From assembly GCA_018350325.1 (NCBI GenBank), contig JAEVLN010000010.1:2356001-2420000 (forward strand): a DNA stretch of 64,000 nt, in the 5' to 3' direction. Within the stretch, counting starts at the first letter, position 1. Every line of letters starts with the position of its first letter. The DNA comes from Globodera rostochiensis. Taxonomy: Eukaryota; Nematoda; Chromadorea; Rhabditida; Heteroderidae. The position numbers and the translations under genes were made by a program. The notes beneath the pieces were generated by a model. It saw only the letters and a list, made by a program, of their open reading frames with translations. It made no database searches and had not been told where the DNA came from. Below, in pieces: positions 24,001 through 35,394 of the stretch.

Positions 24001-27000
24001 CTCTTTCCCCGCTTCTCTTTCCCCCTCGCCCCTCACCATTCGCCCCTCCCCCCTCGCCCCTGCCCATTCGCCCCTCCCCCCGCGCCCCTCCCTTCTCGCT
24101 CCTTCCCCACTCCTTTTCCACTCGCGCCCCTCCCCCCCACCCCCCCGCCCCTCGCTTCTCGCTCTTTCCCCGCATCTCTTTCCCCCTCGCCCCTCCCCAC
24201 TCGCTCCTCCCCCCGCGCCCCTCCCTTCTCGCTCCTTCCCCGCTCCTTTTCCACTCGCGCCCCTCCCCCGCGCCCCTCGCTTCTCGCTCTTTCCCCGCTT
24301 CTCTTTCGCACTCGCCCCTCCCACGCGCCCCTCCCTTCTCGCTCTTTCCCCGCTTCTCTTCCCCTCTCGGCCCTCAAGAAATTTTTAGACTGCAAAATTA
24401 GCAAAAACATTCACGCTATTTCTGTTTAAACGGAAGCTAAGTGTGAATAATCTACAGATTTGATGTTAGAATCATAATTGGGAATGTTCTGAAAAAGCCA
24501 TCTCTTCAGATATTATAAAAAGTTTACATGATGCAATTCCAAAAGGGGAACCACTTTGGTCCGAAATTAGTGAACCACATTTTCGACCATAAGCCAGTTG
24601 GAGTTGAAAATAAAATTATGAACTAAAATAATTATTTGTAGAGAAAAAAATTAGCTATTTTTCTAACTTTAGTATTTTCAAAAATCTCAATTCAAAAAAT
24701 TGTTATGAATTGTTTAGTGTAAAATACATTTTTTACCTAAAATTGGCAATAACTTAAGTGCTTTTCAAATTTTTAAAATATTTCATTGCCATAAAAATTC
24801 TGCTGAATTTTCTACATTTTTTGACACCAAGTTTGTTGTGATTACTTTACTTTAAAAAAAGTTTTGAATTTTTTAAGCAAACAACGAATTCCCGGAAGCA
24901 AAAAAGAGGATTTTTGAAAAAGCTGAAAAAAGGCAACAAAAATATTTTTAAAAATTCGGAAATATTTTTTGGTATTTTTTAAAATTTATTTCAGTTTTAT
25001 TCATATTCATTGAAAGGCAAAAAAAATCCTTTACACAGTCGGGATTCGAACCCCCAGCTGACCCCCCAACTCACCCCACCACTCACCACTACACCACCAA
25101 CGCCGACAAAGGGAAAAAGCTTAAATTCGAGCACAAAGTGCGCAGCAGCGCGAAAACTTCCCGCGCGACCCCCCACTTTCTTTACATCATTCGAAAGCTC
25201 TTGAAAAGCGCTACATTTCATCTGCTGACCTCATCCCGCTAACGGCAAAACTCCCCGAGTTGTGGTCAATTTAAACGTTTTTTGGTCAAAATTTTTGAAA
25301 TTTTGACTTCAGTTAGGCAACCATAACGCATCTTTAAATTTGTCGTAGCGACATGCACGATAGCTCATTAGAAAGCCCTGAGTGTGGAGCAGTGCCTTTT
25401 GCCAAGAATACCTCCGACTACCCTACTCCCCGCCCGGGTACAGCTCGAAAAGTGAGGGGTGGTCAAAAAAAAGTGCCAAAAAAAGGTGACTTTTTGGCAC
25501 TTTTGCACCTTTGGCATTGTGTTGGGACAAATATTCCAATGCCATTCGATCGGAATCCAAAAGTGCCCCGGGGTCTTGTGAGGTTGTTTTTTCGCTCCGC
25601 CCACGCCACAAAAAGTTATTCCAAAAATTCACTGTAAACGCCCAGATTTCTCTTATATAGGGAACCAGACCCCTACGGGGTCTGCGTTAAACGGCAAAGC
25701 CGTTTTGAACACCGGTGCCAGCAATTTTCTTCGGGGGTTTTTGTTGGCCACATATTGGCTTACAACTTTCCTCTCCTATTTACAACTTTCTATACAACTT
25801 TATGTACAACTTTTCTCTCCAATTTACAACTTTCTTTACAACTTTGTGTGCAACTTCCCATACAACTTTATGTACACAAATTAAATTAAAACAAATACAA
25901 TAATAATCATTAAATTAAATGAACTCAAAAGCAAAAGTATGCAATACATCCTTTAATCACAATATTCTTCGTCCAAGCTTTCCACTCGCCACTCCCTTCT
26001 CGCTCTTTCCCCGCTTCTCGCTCTTTCCCCGCTTCTCTTTCCCCCTCGCCCCTCACCATTCGCCCCTCCCCCCTCGCCCCTGCCCATTCGCCCCTCCCCC
26101 CGCGCCCCTCCCTTCTCGCTCCTTCCCCACTCCTTTTCCACTCGCGCCCCTCCCCCCCACCCCCCCGCCCCTCGCTTCTCGCTCTTTCCCCGCATCTCTT
26201 TCCCCCTCGCCCCTCCCCACTCGCTCCTCCCCCCGCGCCCCTCCCTTCTCGCTCCTTCCCCGCTCCTTTTCCACTCGCGCCCCTCCCCCGCGCCCCTCGC
26301 TTCTCGCTCTTTCCCCGCTTCTCTTTCGCACTCGCCCCTCCCACGCGCCCCTCCCTTCTCGCTCTTTCCCCGCTTCTCTTCCCCTCTCGGCCCTCAAGAA
26401 CTTTTTAGACTGCAAAATTAGCAAAAACATTCACGCTATTTCTGTTTAAACGGAAGCTAAGTGTGAATAATCTACAGATTTGATGTTAGAATCATTATTG
26501 GGAATGTTCTGAAAAAGCCATCTCTTCAGATATTATAAAAAGTTTGCATGATGCAATTCCAAAAGGGGTCCCCCTTTGGTCCGAAATTAGTGAACCACAT
26601 TTTCGACCATAACTCAGTTGGAGTTGAAAATAAAATTATGAACTAAAATAATTATTTGTAGAGAAAAAAATTAGCTATTTTTCTAACTTAAGTATTTTCA
26701 AAAATCTCAATTCAAAAAATTGTTATGAATTGTTTTGTGTAAAATACATTTTTTACCTAAAATTGGCAATAACTTTTGTGCTTTTCAAATTTTTAAAATA
26801 TTTCATTGCCATAAAAATTCTGCTGAATTTTCTACATTTTTTGACACCAAGTTTGTTGTGATTACTTTACTTTAAAAAAAGTTTTGAATTTTTTAAGCAA
26901 ACAACGAATTCCCGGAAGCAAAAAAGAGGATTTTTGAAAAAGCTCAAAAAAGGCAACAAAAATATTTTTAAAAATTCGGAAATATTTTTTGGTATTTTTT

Positions 27001-28312
27001 AAAATTTATTTCAGTTTTATTCATATTCATAGAAAGGCAAAAAAAATCCTTTACACAGTCGGGATTCGAACCCCCAGCTGACCCCCAGCCGGCCCCACCA
27101 CACACCACTACACCACCAACGCCGACAAAGGGAAAAAGCTTAAATTCGAACACAAAGTGCGCAGCAGCGCGAAAACTTCCCGCGCGACCCCCCACTTTCT
27201 TTACATCATTCGAAAGCTCGTGAAAAACGCTACATTTCATCTGCTGACCTCATCCCGCTAACGGCAAAACTCCCCGAGTTGTGGTCAATTTAAATGTTTT
27301 TTGGTCAAAATTTTTGAAATTTTGACTTCAGTTAGGCAACCATAACGCATCTTCAAATTTGTCGTAGCGACATGCACGATAGCTCATTAGAAAGCCCTGA
27401 GTGTGGAGCAGTGCCTTTTGCCAAGAATACCTCCGACTACCCTAGTCCCCGCCCGGGTACAGCTCGAAAAGTGAGGGGTGGTCAAAAAAAAGTGCCAAAA
27501 AAAGGTGACTTTTTGGCACTTTTGCACCTTTGGCATTGTGTTGGGACAAATATTCCAGTGCCATTCGATCGGAATCCAAAAGTCCGCAGGGGTCATGTGA
27601 AAGCGTTATTTCGCTCCGGCCACTCTGAAAAGAGTTATTCCAAAAATTGCACGAAAACGCCCAGAATCCTCTTAGATAGGGAACTTGTGGATTCGTGTTT
27701 GAACTTTCCCATGTGGAAGCTGAGCAATGTTTTTCTCACGTTTGACCATGCTCGCTTCCTTGGAGAAGAGGTGGGTGAAAATCAAAAAATACTTTCTAAT
27801 GAATTAACTTTAATATAAAATTTAATTAAATTTCGGGACTTTGCTCAACGCTGTTTGAAGTTCATCGATCAGAAGGCCAACACTTTGCTCCTCTCAGAAG
27901 CGTTTTTATATATTGGCCAAAAATTGTTGTGTGAGATTCTAGACCGTGACGAGTTGATGGTCCGCAACGAACTTACAATGTGGAATGCCGTAAAACAGAA
28001 TTTTGAGAATTAATATTATTTTCCTTTTTTTCCCGAAAGAACGCTTTTTGACATTTTTAGACAAATCTTTGAGCAAAATAAATTTGTTATTTTAATTACA
28101 AAAATTAATTTATTTTCTTTAATTAGGCACTTTGCTGGGCGGACGAAAAATGCCGTCAAAATGGGAAAGTGCCTTCGGCGGAGAATCAACGTGAAATGCT
28201 CGGCCCGGCACTCTTCAAAATTCGTTTTCCCCTGATTCCGAAAGAGACTTTTTCTAATAATATTGGTAGCATCCATTTTTTCCGTAATTCCTTCTTCAAG
28301 ACCCGATTGAAC

Positions 28313-28719
28313 CAGGGCTCTTAGAATGCCCTATTTTTATGGCAAATGCCATAATTTTGGAAATTTGCCATTTTTCCATACTTGCCATAATTTTGCCATA
28401 TTTTAGAACTTTATGAAAAATTCTCATTTTTAAGGGAAAAATGAGGATTTTCCGAGTGAAGTGAGATTGTAGGGAGAAAGGCGAATTTTGGTTGCCAATC
28501 TGTTAACAAATCCATCAAAAAATTCAAAATTTGCCATATTTTTGACCCCTCGATGCCATAAAAAATGCCATATTTTTGACCCCTGATGCCAATAAAATGC
28601 CATATTTTTGAGCCCTCGATGCCATAAAAATGCCATATTTTTGAGCCCTCGATGCCATAAAAATGCCATATTTTTGGAGCCGGTTGCCATATTTTCTCGA
28701 AGGTGATCTGAAAGCCCTG
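28313..28719. mobile_element. 407-bp hAT-like element in a BTB-MATH intron
   Basis: Inverted ends cagggct and agccctg are flanked by an 8-bp repeat with one mismatch (gattgaac at 28,305-28,312, ggttgaac at 28,720-28,727). The interior is largely a minisatellite of about 30 bp with the phrases gatgccataaaaatgcc and atatttttgagccctc, four to five copies. Confidence 0.7.
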
Positions 28720-28887
28720 GGTTGAACTTCCACTTTTTTTTGACAGTTCCGTCCGGTGTGCTGACACAGGGCGAGCTAAACAGCGTGTATCTGCACCATT
28801 CCCATCCTTACGCCGTGCTGCCGCCCGAACAGTACCCGCTACAATTTCCAACTAATGGTCGGATCGCGACCAAATCGGACGACGACG

Positions 28888-29777
28888 GTAGGTTATAGAG
28901 CACTTTTGTATAAGCATTAGGGTTAAAGCCGGGGGGGGGAACCGGGGATCCCCAAATGGGGTACGTTTCCTTGCCGCCGTTTCGTTCCCAAACATTTTCA
29001 CATATACAATTACGCCAGGTATATATCTGAAATGACAAATACGACAAATTATCGTTATTAACAATACTTAAAAAATGCGTGACTCTCTAGCAGACTTATA
29101 CGCTGCTATTTATATTGTTAACGATAATTTGGCGTGACAAATTCGTTTTGGGAACGAAACGTCCCTTTCCCATCCCCGAAAAATATAAAAAAAATGTTTT
29201 CTCATATTTTTGTAGATGAGGCGCAAGATTTATAATTCTATTATGAAAAAAATAAAAAGCTAAAATCTTTAAATAATTAAAGTGTTAATAATTACTAAAT
29301 AACTAAATAAAAGATAATTTTTTTTTGGATGGATATCTATCTGCTTCACAGAGCTAGTTCGCAATATTAACTCTTTGCAGTGGGTTACATTCGGCAATAA
29401 CCAAATTCAGCCCGTACTCCGGTTTGCCTATCCCCAAAAACGGGGATCCCCGCCGGTCTCATCCCCGCCCGGGGACGGGGATGAAAATGCACCCCTAAAG
29501 ATGGCCAGCACAGGAATTTTAATGATTATTGATTTGCTATTTGATTTTTTGTGGCGTATTTTTTGATGACAAAAAAAAATCAATCTTTTACTGGGGACCC
29601 CCAAGTAAATCAATGGCTTAGCGGTTTGTCTTTTCGTTAAGTTGGATTGTGTGCGGGTTTCGAATCCTCTTGAGTGGTAAGCACTTTCTTTTGTTGGTCC
29701 AAGATAAAGCCTCCTTAAATGAACGGATGAATTGAGTCCGCGACATAAATTACAGCAGAACCGTGTTGTTATTTCAG
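28888..29777. other. intron-sized gap between BACK and MATH parts
   Basis: No exon is recognised. It contains G/C patches with ggggatcccc near 28,945 and 29,445 and an AT-rich centre. A possible acceptor at about 29,380 is followed by a frame that stops after a few codons. The missing join of the BTB-MATH gene should lie here, and I cannot find it. Confidence 0.4.
29611..29672 (+). other. tRNA-like SINE fragment
   Basis: An A-box-like tggcttagcggtttg at 29,614 and a B-box-like gggtttcgaatcctc at about 29,655-29,669 are in tRNA-like order and spacing. The arms do not pair into a full cloverleaf. It lies in the same gap as the missing exon join of the BTB-MATH gene. Confidence 0.45.
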
Positions 29778-30904
29778 AAGCTGTCCAAATTGTACTTTAG
29801 ATCCGTATAAACCCGACGGGGAGATTATGCTGAAACTCGAGAAAGTGTCGGAATTTGCGCAAGAGGATAGGAACAGCCGCCGACTCGGCGAGGCCGTGTA
29901 CATCCGAGGCATTCCATGGAAAATATTAGCGGTTCCGCGAGCTGTGCCCAATTCTGCAGAAAAATATTTGGGCTTTTTCCTCCAGTGCAACGGAGAGGAC
30001 ACCGGTGGGGACACAAAGGGACGGACGGACGGAAATTCATCCTGAAAAACGGGCATTTTTTCACGGGGCTCAGCTTGGTGAAGGCCTGAAGCCATACAAT
30101 TTTTTCATTTCATTATACCGAGACTAGAGATTCGAGTAGTGACCGGAATTAGTGCCGTGCTTCAGGGCGGAGACTGAGACTTGACGCCGAGCCCGGGGGG
30201 ACAGAAACCGGAAGACAAAAAAAAAGTCGAGAATTTTCTTGAGTCACGACTCGGGATGATACCGTTTTCTGTTAGCAATTTTACTCATTTAGCGCTTTTA
30301 AAGGTTGCTCGCCAAGAAAATTTTACGTATATAAATAAAAATCAAATATTTTGATTGCGAGGTCCTGGAGCGCCGGAGGCATGCTTTGCCAGAATCGACG
30401 CGATTTGATCAGACATAACTAAAAATATGCTAAAAAAATCGCTCTTAAAACCGGATATCAATTTTCATCATTTAATTATTAAGATCCCAATTGGCGCTGT
30501 GCCGGTTCGGCAACATTAAGAATTGTTTCACAAAATGAGGACCACACTCGGGAGATCATTCGCATGTTTCACTCGAATGGGAACGATTGGGGCTTTGCTC
30601 ACTGCATGACGTTTGAGGTGTCCATGTGATCAAATGTTTGCCTGGCCTTACAAAAAAAGAGTGATTTAGACTTTGATGGACCCGGACAACGGATGGTACG
30701 ACGCGAAGAATGATACGGTGATTTTGAGCGCTGAAGTGACTGCAGACAAACCTACCGGAGTCAGTGATACGGAAAATTCCGAAAATTAATTACGTTTTTG
30801 TTTTCTTAATTGAGAAGTCCTGATATGTAGGTAAGTAATCCGACATCCCTGGTTCAAAAATGACGGTTTTTTGAATAAAAATCAAAAGTGCAAAACAATT
30901 TTGG

Positions 30905-31010
30905 CATTAAAAGAGTGATTTAGTATTTGATGGAGCCGGACAACGGGTACGACGACGCTGAAGTGACTGCGGACAAACCTACCGGAGTCAGTGATACGGA
31001 ATTTGTATTG
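30905..31010 (+). pseudogene. second, partial copy of the terminal MATH exon
   Basis: Repeats 30,655-30,775, including the intron end agagtgatttag, with internal deletions: the part coding for GWYDAKNDTVIL is shortened to about GYD. The downstream copy keeps aaacctaccggagtcagtg and the 3' flank ccgaaaattaat. A small tandem duplication of the gene end that has decayed. Confidence 0.7.
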
Positions 31011-31946
31011 GTGTCAAAATTCCGAAAATTAATTTCGTTTTTGTTTCGTTTTATTAATTGAGAAAATTGTTTTCGTTTTTGTTAAATCAAAATGTACAAA
31101 AATCGAAACTAAGCTCGGCTATGCCTTGCCCAAGCTCCGAATATGGGATTTTAGAAGTTAATAAAAGTCCATTTTTAGTCCAAAAACTGCAAATTTTGCA
31201 CAATTTTTCGTGTACTTTTTAAAAACTTCCGCTTCGCGTAACTTCGAGTATTTTGGGCTTCGAAGTGACCTATTTAATTTTAGAAAATAAAAATAAATTA
31301 ACAGTCAAAATTGGCCAGAACAGAGATGATCACATTCGTGTTCAACGTTTGGTTACACTCCGGTTAGAACAAACAAAATGATAGCATCAATTTCGCCTCA
31401 AAATCTTCAAAAAACATGAAATTTAATCTTCGTGCGCTAGGCTTTAGAGTAAGGAACCAAATTCGGTGTTTTTTTTTCCAAAATCAAAAAACCAAAAATA
31501 ACCGAGGAAGTTCCAAAAATCGACAACCATAGTTCTGACCAGGCACAACTGGCAAAAAATTGATAACATTTTATAAATGACATATTTTACAAGTTACAAC
31601 ATAAGTGCTTTCAAAAATCCCTCAAAATATGTTTGATATGTGCTAAAAGGTCGTTTAGTATAAAATAGAAATATAAATCCCTCAAAATATGTTTTGATAT
31701 GTTCTAAAAGGTCGCTCTAGTATAAACAAGTATAAAATAGAAATAGGCATACAAAATTCCCTAACCATATAAAATAGAAATAGAAAATCCCTAACCATAT
31801 AAAATAGAAATAGTAAATCCCTAACTATATAAAATAGAAATAGAAAATCCCTAACCATATAAAATAGAAATATACAAAATCCCTATCCATATAAAATAGT
31901 ATAAAGAAAAATAGAAAATCCCTATCAATATAAAATTGGAGAATGA
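31011..31946. repeat. AT-rich DNA and tandem repeats between the BTB and UGT-2 genes
   Basis: From about 31,480 to 31,560 the sequence is the reverse complement of 9580-9660. At 31,600-31,940 lie reverse copies of the 64-bp repeat found behind UGT-1, expanded here into about six copies of a ~25-bp unit containing ccctaaccatataaaatag. Position 31,011-31,480 shows nothing recognisable. Confidence 0.65.
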
Positions 31947-34900
31947 TCAAATTGCATTTAATTCATTACCAATTTCTTTGATTGCGTCAGAAATTGTTTT
32001 TGTACTTTCTTTTTGGCGCAATGCTTCACTCACTGCCTTCACTTTGCCCAAATCGATTTGATCTTCAGAATCACTGCTAAGAATTTTTTATAAAAAATAT
32101 AAAATATTGTTTTTTAATTTTCTTACAAATTTTGCACAGTTTCCAGCATTTCTTTTTGTCCCAATGCCTTTGCAAGCGCTACAGTAAGCTCCTGTTCTAC
32201 CGTATCTTTCTGTTCACGGTCAACCACCAAACCAATGTTTTGGCGTGCCAACGATTCCGAGTTGTAATATTGGTCGCCGAAGAATGGCACACAGACCATT
32301 GGCACACCGTAATAAGTGCTCTCCAACACACTGTTCATCCCACAATGGGACAAAAATGCCATCGTTTTGGGGTGAGCTAAAATTTAAATTGGGGAAATAA
32401 ATTTTGTTTTTAAAATAAAATTATTTGAATTTGCATTACCCAATATTTCCTTCTGTTTTACCCAAATGGTTGCCATAACATTTCCCAAGTTTCGAAAAGT
32501 ATTCATCGGGTGTCCCTCGGTCACTTTCCAAATAAAGAAAAAATTTGGAAACTTTTGAACTGCCCCCTTTATTGCTTCGATGATATATGAAAATTCGGGT
32601 TTGGTGGTGTTCACATTTGTGCCCAAACTGATCAAAACGACGCCTTTTTTTGACATTGCTTCCAAACCAACTGGGAGATTTAGCTGTTCAATCGAACAAA
32701 AAATTGTTACACTTTTTTTCGATTTTAAACAAAAAGTTTAACGAAAACAACAAATAAGATTATTTTGTTTTACTTTATAAATACTAGAATAAAACTAATA
32801 TAACAATTATATATAAAATTGGTTATAATTAAAATATACTTTGGGGCTGGCCATTTCCTTCAAATCGAATCCTCCAATAAATTTAACTTTTTCAACGTCT
32901 TTTACAATTTCAAATTTGCCAAAATCCACTTCAGGTTGAGAATTAACCAGAAAAAATCGTGTTCTTTTGAAAAGTTCAGCCCAACCAGGGAAAATTTTGC
33001 CTCCATATTTTTTATCAGCCAATTTTTGATAAAGTTTATCCTTAAATTCTTTAATGCTTTAATAGTAATTTTTTATTGTCTAATCAAATAAATTGGGTTT
33101 TTTATAATTAACTTTAAAGGACGGACAGTTTGGTGTAAAATTTAAAAATGATTAGGGAAATTTTGCGTATAAAAGAAATTAAAATATACACTTTAATAAT
33201 TAATAAAACCTCTGAATTCTATGAACAGAATAATGCGAAAAACAACATTTTAATTTGAGTAAATTGTCTAACCATTTTTTAACACACTTTAGACTTGTGT
33301 GCTTAAAAAATCTATTATAATAATTTAAAAAATAATTTGTTCTCTAATAATATGAAAAGAAAAAATTGTTTAAGCTTCGTTTACCTGTGTTTCATGTTGC
33401 CTGAGTTTTTCCGACGTTTGATTAACGCAATGTTCCCAAATTTCTGGACCTCTTTTTTCCAATTGACTTGCCCGATGGTCCCCAATCCGGGTGCCGATGA
33501 CTTTGCGACGCTCTTCGTCGTTTGTAATAAGAAGCAATGTTGGTTGGCCAACGGATGCTTAAGATTTTAGTAAAATATATGTCGGCTTATTATTTGAATA
33601 TTAGGATATTCAAATTTTCCTAGTAAACTTTAGAATATTCAACTAATACGAGGAGTTAGCAAAATTTGAGAAAAAAATTGTCGTTCTCTTTTAATGGGGA
33701 CTCAGTTGGCAACTGTGTAAAAAAATGCCCAAATCACTTAATAGGCTTAAAAATTAGATAGTAGGCCTTTCAGTTAAAATTTGAATTTTACGGAGTTTAA
33801 AAAAATAATTTTTTCTTCAAATAATACTAGCTGCTCGTATTATTTGAATATTTTCAAATTTTACTAAGAAATTCAAATAATCGTAATTAATACGCCGACA
33901 CATACCTACATATTTTCATGTATTTTTTAATTTTGAACAATTATAAAAGAAATTTTTTTTATTTAAATGTTCTCACCCAAAAATTTGCCCGACTTCATTT
34001 TGCTCATAACGCCAAGCAAATACAGTTGAACGGGCGACATTGGCTGTGAGTGCGTGGCGATGGTTTCGGGAATTTCCAAAAAATAAAAAATTGCCAACGA
34101 ATATTCGGTCAGCATAAATGCTTCTGCTATGCCGATATCGTATTTTTCGGCTTTCAATTTGTTCATTAATTCCATGTCGCTAATAATTTCTAATTAAAAA
34201 ATAATTTATTACCAAAATAATTTAAATTAAAATTTCAATATTAAAATAACAAATGTTAGCTTTGCAATTCAATCAGATTTTTGGGTTTCAAATTAATCAA
34301 TTTATTAATAATTGAATTTAATCTTTATATATTTAATTTTTTAACCAATGTATGAATTGTCAGCTAATGGCGATTCTTTAGGTTTTGTTGCTTCGAAATA
34401 TTTAATAGTCACTCCTTCTTTTGTTTCACCAATAAGCTTATCATTTTCTTCCCTAATTGGCGCCAGAATGTGCTGGAAATTTTTTTATTAATTTTAATAA
34501 ATTTAATTTTTTAAATTCAAACTTGGTTAGTTTGAATATTATAAGTACCTTGGCGCTAATTTTACCACTAGATTATTAACAAATCTTATCTTTCATTTTA
34601 TGACCCAGATGTAAAGCTATATAGGTATAGAAATTCTCGATCAAAAATCTCGGTCAGTGAAATTTTCCGAATTTTTTTTTTTGGTTTTCAGTGATCGCGA
34701 ACCAATCTTCATCGGCAAAAATATGTTTTGAAATTTTTTGAGCTTTTCGATCAAAATCTCGATCGCTCCTCAAGTCCGAACCGAACACTGGCTTACCTAA
34801 TTATCAAAAGTTCAAGCAATTTACCTGATTCCGATGGGTTTAAGAATTTAATAGCATTGGATGGACTCTATTTAATCTGTCCGGTATTGCATTAGTTAAT

Positions 34901-35110
34901 CCAATTTTTCAATTTATTTATTAATTTAAAACAATTAATTACCACTTGATGACCGTCTTGCGCCAAAAGTTCTGCCAAACTCAAACCGAACCCAAAGTGA
35001 CTACGGAAGTGGGCATAACGTGGTTGAACAAACAAAATTTTGAGTGCCATTGACAAATCATTGATGACAAACAAACTTTGTATAGCAATTATCGCCAATA
35101 AACGAAACAT
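31947..35110 (-). CDS. UDP-glycosyltransferase (UGT-2), inverted paralogue of UGT-1
   Basis: Exons in transcription order: 35,110-34,943, 34,472-34,346, 34,189-33,977, 33,557-33,385, 33,040-32,840, 32,683-32,440, 32,376-32,127, 32,076-31,947; phases all fit, 501 residues. The intron positions are the same as in UGT-1. It has the same signal peptide, the RSHFGFG motif, the donor-site SHCGMNS and the GDQ triad, and it also lacks a C-terminal membrane helix. Exon 2 is the most changed (127 against 109 bp) and exon 4 has one more codon. Exon 7, exon 8 and about 100 bp of 3' flank are essentially identical to UGT-1. Presumed activity is the same; the different exon 2 lies in the acceptor-binding half and may alter acceptor choice, which is inference. 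Confidence 0.87.
33575..33900. repeat. fold-back element in a UGT-2 intron
   Basis: Ends tcggcttattatttgaat at about 33,582 and ttcaaataatcgtaatt with acgccga at about 33,870-33,898 are roughly inverted. The inner part caaattttactaag is shared with 5755-5795. UGT-1 lacks this insertion in the same intron (7581-7677 is only 97 bp), so it arrived after the duplication. Confidence 0.55.
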
Positions 35111-35394
35111 TTTAGGCAAATTTCTTTAAAAAATTTAAAATTTTAATGCATTATAAATTCTTCGTAAAAATTATATAAATATTATATTATGTAAGAATTT
35201 AGCATTATAATAAATGTAAATTGTCAATGATATTTTATTAAACATATTGTGCAATTCATGCTTAAGTATGTATTGATTTAAATATAAAATAAAACAACGA
35301 CCTGCTGACAGAGTCTATGCGAGAATTATTATTTTTAAAATACGTAAGCACTTTACGATTTTAGCTGCTGACATTTACATTGAACTAGAGTAAG
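35111..35394. other. upstream region of UGT-2
   Basis: AT-rich, matching in reverse the upstream region of UGT-1 in part (about 35,111-35,300 against 6590-6750). This should include the UGT-2 promoter; no specific site is identified. Confidence 0.4.

Larger units (their letters stand above)
11902..27680. repeat. 15.8-kb tandem array of eight units inside the BTB-MATH gene
   Basis: Eight head-to-tail units start with gaacc at 11,902, 14,908, 16,516, 18,601, 20,146, 21,754, 23,645 and 25,662, and the array ends at 27,680 before another gaac. Lengths are 1.5-2.1 kb; unit 1 is 3.0 kb because of an inserted element. Each unit has: two adjacent hairpins; a tract of acaacttt repeats; a C-rich minisatellite of cccctcccttctcgctc type with variable copy number, nearly absent in units 4 and 5; about 750 bp of AT-rich sequence; a minus-strand tRNA-like promoter; a GC-rich stretch with gcgcagcagcgcg; and a hairpin agtgccaaaaa...tttttggcact. 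Units 7 and 8 are nearly identical over the C-rich tract. Open frames inside, including a 173-residue one on the minus strand of unit 3, are broken in other units and are not genes. Confidence 0.9.
27676..30789 (+). pseudogene. BACK and MATH half of the BTB-BACK-MATH gene, probably impaired
   Basis: Exons, by frame and family pattern: 27,676-27,770 ([19 protein letters not shown]), 27,837-27,989 (DFAQRCLKFIDQ, LCEILDRDEL), 28,127-28,265 (ALCWADEKCRQNG, FKIRFPLIPKE), 28,747-28,887 ([20 protein letters not shown]), 29,778-30,004 (PDGEIMLKLEKVSEF, YIRGIPWKI, KYLGFFLQC), 30,484-30,617 (PNWRCAGSATLRI, HSNGNDWGFAHC) and 30,670-30,789. These are BACK then MATH, the substrate-binding part of Cul3 adaptors. 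Signs of damage: the acceptor before 27,837 reads tttcgg instead of tttcag; the 28,887 to 29,778 join is out of phase; the linker to the BTB half is missing. The first acceptor (cttag|atagg) lies in the last array unit. An unusual but functional gene is not excluded. Confidence 0.65.

Noticed and set aside
12134..27400. Long Pro/Ser/Arg-rich and Gly/Arg/Glu-rich open frames, up to 362 residues
   Set aside because: They lie in the C-rich minisatellite, are open in several frames on both strands, and change with repeat number between array units.
28411..28851. A minus-strand frame of 146 residues
   Set aside because: It runs through the minisatellite of the intronic element at 28,313-28,719 and antisense to a conserved BACK-side exon.
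28917..29500. A further hAT-like element with ends tagggtt and cccctaa
   Set aside because: No flanking 8-bp repeat could be found and the inner sequences do not pair.
29611..29672. A genuine tRNA gene
   Set aside because: Box spacing is right but arms do not form a cloverleaf.
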